From positions 1 to 30,678 of the forward strand of contig JAWQRN010000370.1 of the NCBI GenBank assembly GCA_033557685.1: a stretch of 30,678 bases of DNA, written 5' to 3'. Under the pieces are notes generated by a model. It worked only from the letters and a program-made list of their open reading frames with translations. It was not told the DNA's origin and ran no database searches. This document shows positions 1 to 9,800 of this stretch, piece by piece (position 1 is the first letter of the stretch; each line of letters opens with the position of its first letter). This DNA is from Sperchopsis tessellata (Eukaryota; Arthropoda; Insecta; Coleoptera; Hydrophilidae). The position numbers and the translations under genes were made by a program.

Positions 1-147
1 AACTGGAATAGATGGCTCTAGTTGTCAATGTAGTAACTGATAAAACGCGTCATTGGCACCTTTTTCTGGTGTTTACATTTGCCAAAGACTCTTAACTTAC
101 AACAATACAAGTTTCATACAACAACAAATTTTTTCATAGCGTTGAAT

Positions 148-1014
148 ATGTCGAAATTTGTGCCTGAAATCTACAGTTTGCGGGCAGCATTGATTTTCTG
201 TTACAATTTGAAGAAAACTGCTGCAGAATCACATCGAATGCTTGTCGAAGCTTAAGGGGGAGCATTTTATTGGTAAATCACAGTACTTTGAGTGGTATAA
301 AAATTCAAAAGTGGGAATTTTGTCCTGAGAAACGAAGAACCTGTAAGACCACCGAGAAAGTTTGAAGACGTCGAATTGCAAGCATTGTCGGATGAGGATC
401 ACGCTCAAACGCAGCAACAACTCACGGATCAATTAATATGACACGAGAAGATGTATCCATATATTTGAAAGTAATGGGAAAGGTCTAGAAGGTGGGAAAA
501 TGAGTTTCCCATGAACTGAATGAAAGACAGCAGGAAAACCGAAAAACCACTTGCGAAATACTGCTCGCCAAGTTCAAAAGAAAATGATTTCTCTATCGAA
601 TTGTGACTGGCGATGAAAAATGGATATATTTCGATAGTCCTAAGAGTAAAAGATCATGGGTAACTCCAAGCATTGTTTGAAAAACGACCAGAATATCAAA
701 AGAGGAAACACACAGTGATTTTGATTCATGATAATGCACCATCCCACACAGCAAACCCGGTCAAGGAAACGATTGAAGCGTTTAGTTGGCAAATACTTTC
801 GCATGCGGTTTACTCACCATACTTGGCTCCATTCGATTAATACTTATTTGCATCGATGGGATACGCACTTGCTGAGCAGCGCTTCACTTCTCACGAAAAT
901 GTACGAAAATGGCTCGATGATTGGTTTCCCTCAAAAGAGCAACAGTTTTATTGGCGTGGCATCCACAAATTGCCAGAGAGATGGGAAAAATGTGTATCTA
1001 GCGATTGGCGATAA
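148..1014 (+). pseudogene. Mariner transposase pseudogene (mellifera-like)
   Basis: The mariner transposase binds the element's inverted repeats and catalyses cut-and-paste DNA transposition in the nucleus. The ATG at 148 opens the helix-turn-helix N-terminus (SKFVPEIYSLRAALIFCYNL). A TAA at 253 replaces a conserved Tyr codon, and several frameshifts follow. The first catalytic region reads VTGDEKWIYF near 605-635. About 150-200 bp is then missing between the WVTP segment (near 660) and KRPEYQKRKH (near 690). The second catalytic region is IHDNAPSHT, followed by the last Asp exactly 34 residues on, so D34D spacing survives, with a stop just after that Asp. The C-terminus (LPERWEKCV) ends at the TAA at 1012-1014. 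A longer open frame across 728-1018 is out of phase and not meaningful. The copy is dead. Confidence 0.88.
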
Positions 1015-1072
1015 TTAGAGTAAAATATTTATTTACCATTTTCATACAATAAATGTGTATTTTCTATAAAAA

Positions 1073-1100
1073 AATTCCGGTTTCATATTTACAGACCTGG
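1073..1100 (-). repeat. Right terminal inverted repeat of the first mariner
   Basis: On the minus strand this reads as a mariner end beginning CCAGGTCTGTAAATATGAAA and is followed outside by TA. It is the transposase binding and cleavage site. The partner repeat is mostly outside the window to the left. Confidence 0.7.
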
Positions 1101-1149
1101 TATACATAAGTCGGTAAACTAGGGAAATCCCATTATTTTATGAATAGCA

Positions 1150-1437
1150 CTTCTGAGGGCTACAAGTCAATACATGCTTAACAGAGAGAAGCGTCCAGAA
1201 TTGGTGAATCGCAAAGGTGTTCTGTTTTATATTGATAAAGCTAGAACACATACAAGTTTGGTCACTAGTCAAAGATTGTTGCAGCTTGGATGGGATGTGT
1301 TATCGCATCCACCATATTTACCAGACCTGGTACCATCAGACTACCATTTATTTCGTTTTTGGCTAAACGCTTTAAATGGTAAAACCTTCATTGTAGATGA
1401 GAATGTAAACCGGTCTTGGAACTGTTTTTACATATAA
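1150..1437 (+). pseudogene. Mariner transposase C-terminal fragment (irritans-like)
   Basis: An open stretch of 87 codons (1174-1437) carries the second half of a mariner catalytic domain: KRPELVNRKGVLFYIDKART, then LGWDVLSHPPY, then PSDYHLFR. The two visible catalytic aspartates are separated by exactly 34 residues, the mariner D34D signature. The sequence resembles irritans-type mariners and differs clearly from the mellifera-like copy immediately to its left, so it is a separate insertion. The N-terminal two thirds are absent, and the usual end of the protein after NGKTF is replaced by unrelated codons and an early stop. No inverted repeats could be assigned. It is a dead fragment. Confidence 0.8.
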
Positions 1438-2389
1438 AAAAAACGTTATAACTTTTAGGCCAACTCAATAGTATCACCAAATTTATATAAAAATTACAAA
1501 ACAAGTTGTACAACAAATTAAATAACAAATTCTTTATGTAGTGTAGAACGGCCTTAAACAACAAAATATATTATTAAATAGCAATTTAGTATTATTTTCA
1601 TTACAAATAGGTTGCATGTATTTTGGTAATTGCCAATATGACAGAAAATTTACAAGTAATTTTGGAAAAATTATTGTTTACTACTGTACAAAAAGAACCA
1701 ATTGCTATATTTTAAATAACTTTTACTATGCAAGTTTTACGAAGATGTTTCTTTTAACAAAAAGCTTTCCGGCTATCTATAGTAAGATACATGCATCATT
1801 GGCCCTTTTCATAAAAGCGCCACTCTACAAAATTGAAACGTCTAAAACCCTAAAGCTTTGTGTAGTGGAACTGCATATTACCGCTAGCATAAAACTAAAC
1901 TGGCACCGTATGAAAGTATCAATCATTATTTATGGCCAACAGTTAAATTCATACAGGAAATTTATCTTTACGGATATGCATTCGTACTTTCGAAGCTTTC
2001 GAGGCACATAGTGTTAGCAAATTTGTAATTACAGTAACTGTTTACTCAAAAAACTTTCTTGAAACCCTTCAGAAACTACCCTACTAGTGTAGATAAATTG
2101 CTCTAAACTCGCCCCGAGCTTAATTGAGTGTACTTTGTAGCCTTCGTGTACTTCTACTTCAATTTAATGGAAAGCCAAATGGAGTAAACAATACAGAAAG
2201 AAATTTGGGAATAAAATACAAAGTCATGTTTTTAACTAACAAGTCCATTCTACGAATCCATTATTTTACAGTTTGGCTGGTAAAATCATAACAAACTTTC
2301 ATGTTAAAACTAATTTTGTATGTCCACATTTTGTAAATACGAGAGTTACCTTTTAAATTAATCTAGGAAAGAAAAGAATTTTTTTAACA
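1438..2389. other. AT-rich stretch with no recognised gene
   Basis: An open frame of 131 codons at 1616-2011 (plus) has no recognisable motif, an AT-driven composition (many Y, K, I, N, F) and no supporting context, so I treat it as chance. No inverted repeats, tRNA-like boxes or RT/transposase motifs were seen. Confidence 0.5.
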
Positions 2390-3060
2390 AACTGTTTTAT
2401 TGCTTTTCAAAATATTCGCCTTAATACACTAATACACCAATTCTCGAAACATTTTTGTAGGATTCGGTTCATATTGGAACACCCAAACAGTGGATTGTTG
2501 TTTAGTTTCTGGTTCATACGAATATATCCAAGTTTCGTCACTTGTTGGGATGTTGCATACGGATTTTGCAGTTCCTCGGTCGATATTTTTGAGCATTTCA
2601 CAACAAATAATACGAGCCTTTTTTGAGCGTCGGTCAAATTATGTGCAGTCTATCGGGAACAGATCTTTTTCACAGCTAAATGTTGATGCAAAATTGAATG
2701 TACTGCAGTCTTCGATATGCCTAAGCATGCCTCTATCTCACTGTAAGTCACATGCCGATCTTCTTCACTCATGTTGCGCACAGCATCGATGTTTTTCGAA
2801 ATAATAACCGATTGTGGTCGACCTTCACGAAATTCAACACTGACGGACGCACGGCCACAACTAAATTCTGCAAACCAATTGTAAACAGTCTTTTTTGATG
2901 GTACTTCATTACGAAAAGTTGGACGAAGGAATTCTATGCATTGTTGTTGAGTTAGGCCTTTACTAAAATCGTACAAAATCATCCAACGAAAACCTTCACG
3001 TGAAATTCCCATTTCTTCACAAAATTGCTTTTTTAAACGCTCATTGTAAACAAACTACTC
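2390..3060 (-). mobile_element. Internally deleted mariner element, minus strand
   Basis: This short mariner derivative retains the N-terminal third of a transposase and a scrap of the C-terminus. Both outer limits are approximate because I could not pair inverted repeats with confidence. It sits directly at the 3' side of LINE A, whose coding sequence stops in the RT catalytic box near 3127. Either the mariner entered LINE A or the two abut through a deletion. Confidence 0.65.
2400..3012 (-). pseudogene. Mariner transposase pseudogene with large internal deletion
   Basis: From ATG at 3012 the first 120 codons are open and give a typical mariner DNA-binding region: GISREGFRWMILYDF, GLTQQQCIEFL, TVYNWFAEFSCGR, FREGRPQSV, IDAVRNMSEEDRHVTYSEIE, then GISKTAVHSILHQHLAVKKI. 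The frame then shifts. Downstream relics of the first catalytic region read SDETWIYSYEPETK near 2500-2530. The sequence then jumps to the C-terminal KCFENW and YFEKQ end near 2400-2460. The middle of the catalytic domain, including the last two aspartates, is missing. A 76-codon open frame at 2407-2637 is the same stretch read one frame off. The lineage differs from the first two mariners; a mori- or cecropia-type affinity is a guess. Confidence 0.82.
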
Positions 3061-3109
3061 GGTCAATATCTAAGCTGCCACTGTTTTCACAATAAAAAGT
3101 GTCAAATTT

Positions 3110-4960
3110 TACGAAAATAATGTAAGATAATCCTCGTACCTTAAGATATTAACGATCTCCCCATTTATTATTCTTCCTTGTTGCTCTTCTTTGAGTGCAT
3201 CCTTGAAAAGTTTCTCTGCATATCGGCGAAACAGTTGCGTGGATAGTACACCGACCTGTCTGGCACCTTTCTGTACTGGGAATTCGTTTGATAGTATATT
3301 TCCTACACGAACACATGCTGTTTATTGCCTATACAGATTGCCTATTATACGAGCGTCTCCGTCATCGATTTCTAATTGCTTTATAATTTGTGATAACTTA
3401 TCATGGTTAACCTGGTCGAATGTCTGTTCAAAGTCGATGAAACAGGCAAAGACATCACAGTTCTCGTCCCTTGCTCTCTGAATTTATGCCTAAACCTGAA
3501 TTGGGTGTCACAAATACCTTCTTTCAGTTTTTGGTATAACCGCTCGTAGATAATTTTAAGGAAAGTCTTCATAAAATGACTTGTGAGATAGATTGTTTTG
3601 TAGTCTTCGTATTGTTTAGCCGTTGGTTTTTTAGGAACTGGTATAAATGTTGAGAGTAGCCATTTTTCGAGGATATATCCTGTACCATATATACGGTTAA
3701 ATGATTCCGTAATAATATCTAGGTATTCCTTTTCAATGAGCTATAGCATATCGCCGAGAACCTCACCTGAGCCCGGTGCATTATTGTTTTTAAGTCTTCT
3801 TACTGTTCAAGTACCCAGCGCGTTATAGAAAGTCCTGTTTTTGGTAGGTTATTAGTGGTAGCTACTGATTGACCACCGTCAGCGTAAGGAGTCTGTATGT
3901 ATTGTTGCCACATTGCTAATTTATTAACACTCAGTAGCGCCGTGCCGTTTTTTGTCGTTGATGATGTTATTTTGTCGTGGTTTGTGTATCCCAGTTGCAT
4001 CTTTTATTTTCTTATGTGTATGGAGGACTTCATATTTCCTCTCTAGCTCATCTATCTCACAGCATTTTTCTTTTCACCAGTTTTATTTGGCATTTTTGAC
4101 TTTCTATTTGATGTTGTGGTGAACTTGCCTGTAAAGTATTGGATCATTGTTCTTTGTTTTTCTTCATGCTTCCATAAAATCCAATGTCTCATCACTAATC
4201 CACTTACTTTTCTTTTTCATTTGGTTTGCATACAGATTTTCATCCGCTACTGTCTTCATAATATTGGGGATGGATTCGATATGTTGTTCTATGTTGCGTC
4301 TGCTGAGGCATTTGATTTGGTTCATATTTTCTCCGATCTGTTCTTTAACTCGTTGTATCAAGTTTGGGTCTTTCAGCTTCTGCACATCATATCTCCTTGG
4401 CTGCGTTCTTTTCTCTGTCCTCTTTAGGCGTAGTTTGAGTGTAGATAGCAGCAAGTATTGGTCGTTATATACATCTGAGCCACGATACGTCTTAATGGAT
4501 GTAATGGAGTTTCTGTACCTCTTACTTATCGTAATAAAGTCTATTTGTTTCTTTATTTCATAGTGCTCACAATCGGCCGGCGATTTACATGTGCCTCCTG
4601 GGTGGCATATTAAAGAAGGTATTCATTATTGGGTGGCCGATTTATTTGCAGAATTGGAACAAATTCTCCTCTATCGTTCTTGCTTTATAAACCGTGTATG
4701 TCCACTATATCTTCGTGTGCTTCTTTATCTACTTTAGCGTTGAAATTACCCATTAATATCGTAATTTTTTCCTTTTGGGTTTGTTTTCTTGCTGCTCTTA
4801 TATCCTAATAAAAATTTTCGATGTCTTCCTTGCGTCCCTCGCTTGTGAGTGCGTAAATTTGTATGATATTAATTCACCATGGGTTAGAGTTCAGTTTCAT
4901 TATTGCGATTTTGTCTTAATTTATTAATCAACAATTGGGTTTTCTGTATTCTTCCTCACA
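3110..4960 (-). mobile_element. LINE A: 5'- and 3'-truncated RTE-like retrotransposon
   Basis: A minus-strand non-LTR retrotransposon reads endonuclease, linker, then reverse transcriptase from high to low coordinates. It starts abruptly inside the endonuclease near 4930-4960 and stops at the RT catalytic box near 3110-3127, next to a mariner relic. It has no 3' tail. I assign it to RTE-like LINEs from the style of the RT palm and the APE-type endonuclease, but clade placement without a search is tentative. Confidence 0.75.
3115..4930 (-). pseudogene. LINE A ORF2 pseudogene: APE endonuclease + reverse transcriptase
   Basis: The protein would nick target DNA and reverse-transcribe its own RNA there. 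Visible blocks on the minus strand are: an endonuclease segment IIQIYALTSEGRKED (near 4840-4870) and ILMGNFNAKV (near 4735-4770, matching the GDFN box with Asp to Asn); a linker open at 4454-4164 (LLSTLKLRLKRTEKRT through WISDETLDFMEA); a further linker near 4060-3940 (relics of a KYEVLHTHKKIKDATG block); the RT entry NNNAPGSGEVLGDML (near 3790); WLLSTFIPVPKKPTAKQYED; KTFLKIIYERLYQKL; CDVFACFIDFEQTFDQVNHD (near 3410-3465); and LRYEDY at 3127-3144, where RYADD is expected. Several stops and frameshifts inactivate it. Plus-strand open frames across 4116-4563 are antisense shadows. Confidence 0.8.
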
Positions 4961-5146
4961 AAATTTTTTAATATGAATACAATAAATACTTGGGCCTTTT
5001 AAATACTTAAGTTGTTCTTAGGTACCGTTTAGTTAAACATGTACACATGGACAATAAATGCCCTCAAGAACTTTTTTATTTTAGTTTATTATTTTAAACA
5101 AAGAAATAATTTACGTATCATTTATTTCTAATTTGTTTGCCGTTTC
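4736..5146. repeat. 411-bp direct repeat, copy 1 (donor context)
   Basis: This block recurs at 7084-7494 at a constant offset of 2348 bp, with no indel and one mismatch that I could find (T at 4747, A at 7095). The low-coordinate part is LINE A endonuclease coding sequence that continues smoothly across 4736 into further endonuclease codons. This copy is therefore in its original context. The high-coordinate part (about 4960-5146) is AT-rich sequence upstream of the truncated LINE. Confidence 0.92.
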
Positions 5147-6372
5147 AAGAACAATTTTTGACTACAAAAAGAAGTCCAATTGTACAATTGGTTTCTTTGC
5201 GTATTCAGAACCTTGAAAATTAGAAGAGCGAAAACAAAAACTAGATCAACGTTTACACCTATCATTAAAAATTTGCAAAACATGAAATGGCATTCAACAA
5301 TTAGGAATTGTATTCTGATGACTAGCCCGAATACTTCTTGTGAAACTCAACGATCCCTGTAAGAAAAACAATAAATCCGTTTTTATTTACTTTTAATTAT
5401 AGACTGGCAAATGACATGTAATAAACGTAAAATTAATTTTTGTCTTCGACTTAGTGTAGGATGATGACGGTCTTATACAATCTTTAATTATTTGCTTTTA
5501 TTCAACTTTGGCAAGTTAACCTTGTCACTTGACATGAAGGTAATTATAGACGAGTTGATTTCGTTTAATTTTTACCCAACGAACGGTTTGATTGGCACAT
5601 ATACTAGCAGCTTTTATGTGTGATCACCAGACCTTGTATCGAGTGCATTGTCTCTCTATTTGCAGAGTAAATAATTAAGAATTTAAGTGCCATTCAGCTA
5701 GAATAATTGTTATGAAAATTACCTTCCTCTGAATGGCCTCTTGTCCTAATGTACGTTTGATGAAACTAGGCACACTAAGCCTTTGTATTTTGTAACAAGA
5801 ATGTATCCACTAGACATACTATTGTACAATGGCAATCTGTGTAGGTACATACTAGTAAACAAATAATACGGCGAGATAAGAATAAGTATATAAGTTCTAC
5901 TGCAGCAATGGTGAGATACACTGTATTAAAAGAATTGTTCTGCAACAAAAACATGCCTGTAAAAAACTGAGCATTCCATTTTGTAAAAACGCTTGTCAAA
6001 CAATTGTGATTATTTTCGTTACTTCGAATGCTTCCGTGGGTGTAGTATGGAGGAGATGACTGTCGAGAACTATGAACATTCACCTACAACTCGGTAGCAC
6101 CATCCACTGGATTATTTGAGACAAAATAGACCAAATGACCCATTATCTTCCTCTGCCTCCATACGAAAAAAAAAAAAAACGACGCAGACCCACGTGGACA
6201 TATGCAACAAACTACACAAAACAAACAACGCAATAACATGATCAGAATCTTATTAAAACAGTAGACATTTCCACATTTGTCCTCGATACACTTAGTACCT
6301 CGGCCCTGTTGACCGGATTCATTTTACAATCGCTCCCAAACACATTTCAGCATAAACCAAAATCTCCAGAAT
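5147..6372. other. Stretch with no recognised gene
   Basis: Short open frames at 5180-5362 (plus) and 5775-6083 (minus) have no recognisable motifs and are probably chance. A 14-base A run lies near 6166-6179. I saw no transposase, RT or tRNA-like signature. Confidence 0.45.
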
Positions 6373-6527
6373 CGAACCGGCCCTAGAAGTTATATCAAAA
6401 GAAGAAGTTAAATAATCCGACAAGAAATTTACCGAATACTTCGTTTCTAAACCACCGAAACAGAACCTCTCAACATATGAAAAAGCTTATCACGGGAAGC
6501 TCAAGGAAAATCCAGATGTAACAGAAT
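6373..6527 (+). pseudogene. Unidentified coding relic
   Basis: One plus-strand frame is unusually protein-like: ISRIEPALEVISKEEVK, a stop near 6411, then SDKKFTEYFVSKPPKQNLST and YEKAYHGKLKENPDVTEFL. The composition is hydrophilic and lysine-rich with well-spaced aromatics, unlike the Tyr/Phe/Ile/Asn-rich translations typical of AT-rich non-coding DNA here. It stops where the minus-strand LINE B tail begins. It could be a host exon relic or part of a transposon protein; I do not recognise the family. A chance reading frame remains possible. Confidence 0.3.
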
Positions 6528-6559
6528 TTCTTCTTCATCTTCGTTATACTCTTATCAGA

Positions 6560-7914
6560 GGAGTCGTGATTTGGCATCATTTTGTAGGAGCTGTGGCTCA
6601 AAGTTGTCGTTTTTTTTTCTCCTCGATACGTGTCCAAAGTATCTTAGAATTCGTGAGTATACCGTTTGTGAAAGTCACTGCGGATCTTGTATTTTATTGA
6701 AAATAGACACGTATGTTCGCCTGGTAGTCCAAGAAACTCGAAATATTCCTCTCCAGCACCTCATTTCACAGATATCGAGTATCTTCCTATCAGTTACTTT
6801 AAGAGTCCAGGCTTCTGCGCCATACAACACGATGGGGAATACCAGAGTTTTTAATATTTGTTTATTCGTGTTTATTGTAATGTCGCTATTTACCCATGTT
6901 ATCTGCAGTCCTGCATGGGTATACAAATTGATTGACGACTTGTGATAAACCAATGTGAGTGATGTATGGTCTGTTATTGTTTAGGCGGTCTATAATCATT
7001 ATCTTTGTTTTGTCGTGATTAATTTCTATGTGTAGTTTGGTGCATTCTTCGGTAAGTTTTCGTATTAGCTCTTGCAGTTTTACAGCGTTGAAATAACCCA
7101 TTAATATCGTAATTTTTTCCTTTTGGGTTTGTTTTCTTGCTGCTCTTATATCCTAATAAAAATTTTCGATGTCTTCCTTGCGTCCCTCGCTTGTGAGTGC
7201 GTAAATTTGTATGATATTAATTCACCATGGGTTAGAGTTCAGTTTCATTATTGCGATTTTGTCTTAATTTATTAATCAACAATTGGGTTTTCTGTATTCT
7301 TCCTCACAAAATTTTTTAATATGAATACAATAAATACTTGGGCCTTTTAAATACTTAAGTTGTTCTTAGGTACCGTTTAGTTAAACATGTACACATGGAC
7401 AATAAATGCCCTCAAGAACTTTTTTATTTTAGTTTATTATTTTAAACAAAGAAATAATTTACGTATCATTTATTTCTAATTTGTTTGCCGTTTCGGCCGA
7501 GCTCGCAAAGGCCACCATGTCATCTTCGTATCTTAAATTGGTGATTTTTACTCCTCCCACGGCGATGCCACTATTCCAGTTTTCCAAGGCTATCCTCATA
7601 ATATATTCACTGTATATATTAAAAATCATTGATCATAGTATAAATCCCTATCTAGCACCTCTTCTAATTGCACAGGGGTTTGAAAGGGAGTTGACTATTT
7701 GTATAACTGCTTCACTGAGAGTGTATAATTCTTGGATCATTAGAATTAAGTAGCTTGGTACCCTCAATTCGGTTAAAATGATCCATAATCTATTCCATTT
7801 CAGACTAACGAAGGTTTTGCTGTAGTCGTTAAAGCATTTGTACAGTGGCTTGTTAACCTCACGAACCTTTTCTATAATTAGTTTTAGGTTTATTATTTGT
7901 TCTCGAGTATAGTA
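6560..7914 (-). pseudogene. LINE B reverse transcriptase pseudogene
   Basis: Reading from 7914 downward: TREQIINLKLIIEKVREVNK, then CFNDYSKTF (the CFVDYSKAFD block), then IRRGAR-stop-GFILSMIFNIYSEYI (the RQGCILSPLLFN block), then GGVKITNLRYEDDMVAFASS, which is the catalytic box with Glu for Ala, at about 7505-7540. The 411-bp patch follows. Coding resumes at 7083 with KLQELIRKLTEECTKLHIEI and continues as NHDKTKIM, LVFPIVLYGAEAWTLK (about 6830) and a relic of RILRYFGHVSRR (about 6640). Across the patch the two halves are consecutive RT sequence. Stops, missing catalytic residues and the patch make it inactive. Confidence 0.82.
7084..7494. repeat. 411-bp direct repeat, copy 2 (inserted into LINE B RT)
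   Basis: Near-identical to 4736-5146. Here the block is out of place: LINE B RT codons run into it from both sides (FASSA at 7495-7515; KLQELIRKL just below 7084), while its own endonuclease codons stop dead at 7084. At the 7494 edge the shared GAAA could be microhomology with the expected RT codons (GCC GAA A..). At the other edge a few unmatched bases (GTA on the minus strand) precede AAACTGC. No long target-site duplication is visible. Confidence 0.92.
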
Positions 7915-7920
7915 TTACCT

Positions 7921-9600
7921 GTAGATAAAAGAAATGCTACGGTTATGATGAATACAGAGGACTCCCATAAGAAGATGGGCGACATCGTAAACAACCAATC
8001 ATACAAGTATATATAATCAGACCTAACCGACTGCCTGAAAATAGAAACAAATTATTCCCCAGAGAGAAGACATCAAAATGCTCTAAACTCTGTGGTCTAC
8101 AAGAAATCCACAAGGTCTAACACGATCTCTAACCTCTCAACTCCAACCAGAAAACACAAATCCATCGAAAGGAACTGCTAACATCACCTTAAGGTCATCC
8201 AAACCTTAAAATTTAAGTCTACTGATCTGCTAGTAAGATTTGACGTTTTCTGTGCTTTATTCAATATCCCGGTAATAAAACAAGCAAGTTATTATATAAA
8301 CTGATCAAACCAGAACACATGGCTAGTCTGACATAACACTACCTGAACAATACCTATTTCATATACGATGGACACAGTTGCAAACAAATTGAAGACGTTC
8401 TTATGGGGTCCCTTTTATCACCAGCTCCGGCGAACATTTATATGAACTCCTTCGAGGAAATAGTTCTACAAAACTGCTTTCTCAAAACAGTCACTTTAGC
8501 TCAGGTACGTGAACGACTAGCCACATGGGATTGAAGAAATACATCGGTTTCTTGGACACCTCAACTTCTAACATAATAAGATCAAATGTATCATGAAGAA
8601 CGAAGAAAAAACACCTAGTCCCATACCAGGCCGAAGCACTTGCCCACATATTTTGTAGAAAATAAATACACTCGAACCGATTCCTAAATGTATAATCGCA
8701 CCACCACCAAGCTCAACTACAATTTATGTTAGAAACTTTAGAATTTCGTGCTATAGCCGTATCCAATGAAACGGAGATATGGAAACCCTGAAGAACATTT
8801 GTTTGTCCAACTGTTCCAAGAAACATCCATATAACAAGCAATTAATAAAGATTTCCGTGTTGAGAGAGAACAAGAACAACCTTCTGCAACAGTTCTTCTA
8901 CCTTACACCAAAGCCTATACTGACAGAGCTTCAAACATCTTACGTCGATTTAACATAAAACTTTCTGCACAAATACGAAAATTGGAATCCTTTGTAGAAG
9001 CCCGAAGGGCACAATCCGTCTAGAAGAGTATATGAAAAGCCTTGCTCTTACTATGAGATAGCCATATTGTTAGCTCAGTGGCTAAATACTAGGCTACTAA
9101 GCGTGGGGTCTCGAGTTCGAGACTCAGACACTGCCGGTTTTTATGATTAGGGAAAAGCCTTTGTGGTTCTCTTCTTCAGAGAGGGAGTCTCTTATATTCT
9201 ACGTAAATGAAGACTACGTGCACGTAAAATAACCCAATCCCTGGCATCTGTGATTAGCCCTATCAGTGGAATTAGGCCGACGTTAAATTAGAAAATAAAA
9301 AACAAACATCCGACTGTGAGAGGACCTACATCGGACAGACAAATCGTCATTCCTCAACTCGTGTGGAGGAGCAATTATCTATTGCTCTAGCTCAATACAC
9401 TCTAAACACCGGGCATAAAACAAACTTGCAGGAGACAAATAAAATTTAGCGTGAAATATACCTAAAATACCAAAGTTTATAGGAAGCTGTCGACACAGAA
9501 ACGAGGCCATATAGTTTGAATAAACGTGACGATGAATTGCGTTGACCTCCCACGTGGGAGTCAGGTGTTGAAAAATCGACTGTCTGGCGTAAAAATCCAC
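7921..9600 (+). pseudogene. Penelope RT + GIY-YIG endonuclease pseudogene
   Basis: PLE proteins join a telomerase-related RT to a GIY-YIG nuclease that nicks the target. Recognisable blocks are: NATVMMNTEDSHKKMGDIVN; STDLLVRFDVFCALFNIPV (RT motif with the first catalytic Asp, expected form SFDVVSLFTNVP, near 8225-8275); DVLMGSLLSPAPANIYMNSF (near 8395-8450); KYIGFLDTSTSNI; LPYTKAYTDRASNILRRFNI (near 8905-8955); VYEKPC; then, after the SINE, CERTYIGQTNRHSSTRVEEQ (9315-9373) and LNTGHKTNLQET. The YVDD block between about 8490 and 8530 appears deleted. Many stops and frameshifts show long neutral decay. The 73-codon minus-strand frame at 9379-9600 is a shadow. Confidence 0.83.
9059..9312 (+). 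mobile_element. tRNA-derived SINE inserted in PLE1
   Basis: The 254-bp insert opens with a tRNA-like pol III promoter: an A-box-like TTAGCTCAGTGG (9069-9080) and a B-box-like GAGTTCGAGACTC (9113-9125). A non-tRNA body follows, then an A-rich end (AAAATAAAAAACAAAC). Flanking ACTATGAGA (9050-9058) and ACTGTGAGA (9313-9321) match at 8 of 9 bases and look like a target-site duplication. Removing the insert plus one flank rejoins the PLE GIY-YIG reading (PCS-Y-E to CERTYIGQTNR). It could not be a functional tRNA because there is no matching acceptor stem after the B box. It depends on a LINE for movement; which one is unknown. Confidence 0.8.
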
Positions 9601-9800
9601 GAATTCAAAAAGACGCGCTTAAGGGCCGAATGCGTTAATCACAACGTTGTCTTTTACCAATCGCACTAAAACTAGTTCAGGGCAAAGTCAGCGAGCATAT
9701 ATTAAGTCCACCACTTGACTAATTTTAGTCATTAGCTACGTCTCTAATGGACAGGGGATCTAAAGTTTAATCACGTGCTTCAACCGGATGTGGATGCCTC

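Larger units (their letters stand above)
1..1101 (+). mobile_element. Mariner element (mellifera-like), 5' end cut by window edge
   Basis: A single Tc1/mariner-superfamily unit covers this stretch. The right terminal inverted repeat lies at about 1073-1100 and is followed by a TA, the mariner target dinucleotide. The first nine bases of the window look like the inner end of the left repeat (compare AACTGGAAT with the complement of ATTCCGGTT), so only about 20 bp of the element should be missing on the left. A leader of about 140 bp precedes the transposase start at 148. The internal deletion described for the transposase makes this copy non-autonomous. Subfamily assignment rests on remembered resemblance of the N- and C-terminal protein regions to mellifera-type mariners. 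Confidence 0.85.
6535..7918 (-). mobile_element. LINE B: 5'-truncated RTE-like retrotransposon with a 411-bp interruption
   Basis: This minus-strand LINE retains the last part of the RT and the C-terminal domain. Its 3' end near 6525-6540 has a GAAGATGAAGAAGAA-type tail, similar to the AAG-rich tail of LINE E. The 5' truncation point near 7915-7920 abuts the 5' truncation point of PLE1, which runs the opposite way. A 411-bp block at 7084-7494 splits the RT coding region and is not part of the LINE. Confidence 0.8.
7920..9800 (+). mobile_element. PLE1: Penelope-like element, 5'-truncated, with a SINE insert
   Basis: A plus-strand Penelope-like retroelement comprises an RT relic, a GIY-YIG endonuclease relic and a 3' flank. 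The 5' end is lost: it begins at a conserved internal RT block (DKRNATVMMNTEDSHKKMGD) immediately beside LINE B. The 3' flank (about 9620-9800) resembles sequence at 30420-30540, supporting a common PLE terminal region. A tRNA-derived SINE at 9059-9312 interrupts the endonuclease part. Confidence 0.82.

Noticed and set aside
728..1018. A 96-codon open frame in the first mariner
   Set aside because: It is out of phase with the transposase reading, which ends at 1014.
1616..2011. A 131-codon plus-strand open frame
   Set aside because: No motif, composition typical of AT-rich non-coding DNA and no supporting context.
4116..4563. Two overlapping plus-strand hydrophobic open frames that could pass for membrane proteins
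   Set aside because: They lie antisense to the LINE A linker region, which has recognisable LINE sequence on the minus strand.
9061..9130. Possible functional tRNA gene
   Set aside because: A- and B-box-like sequences are present, but there is no acceptor stem closing after the B box, and target duplications mark it as a SINE.
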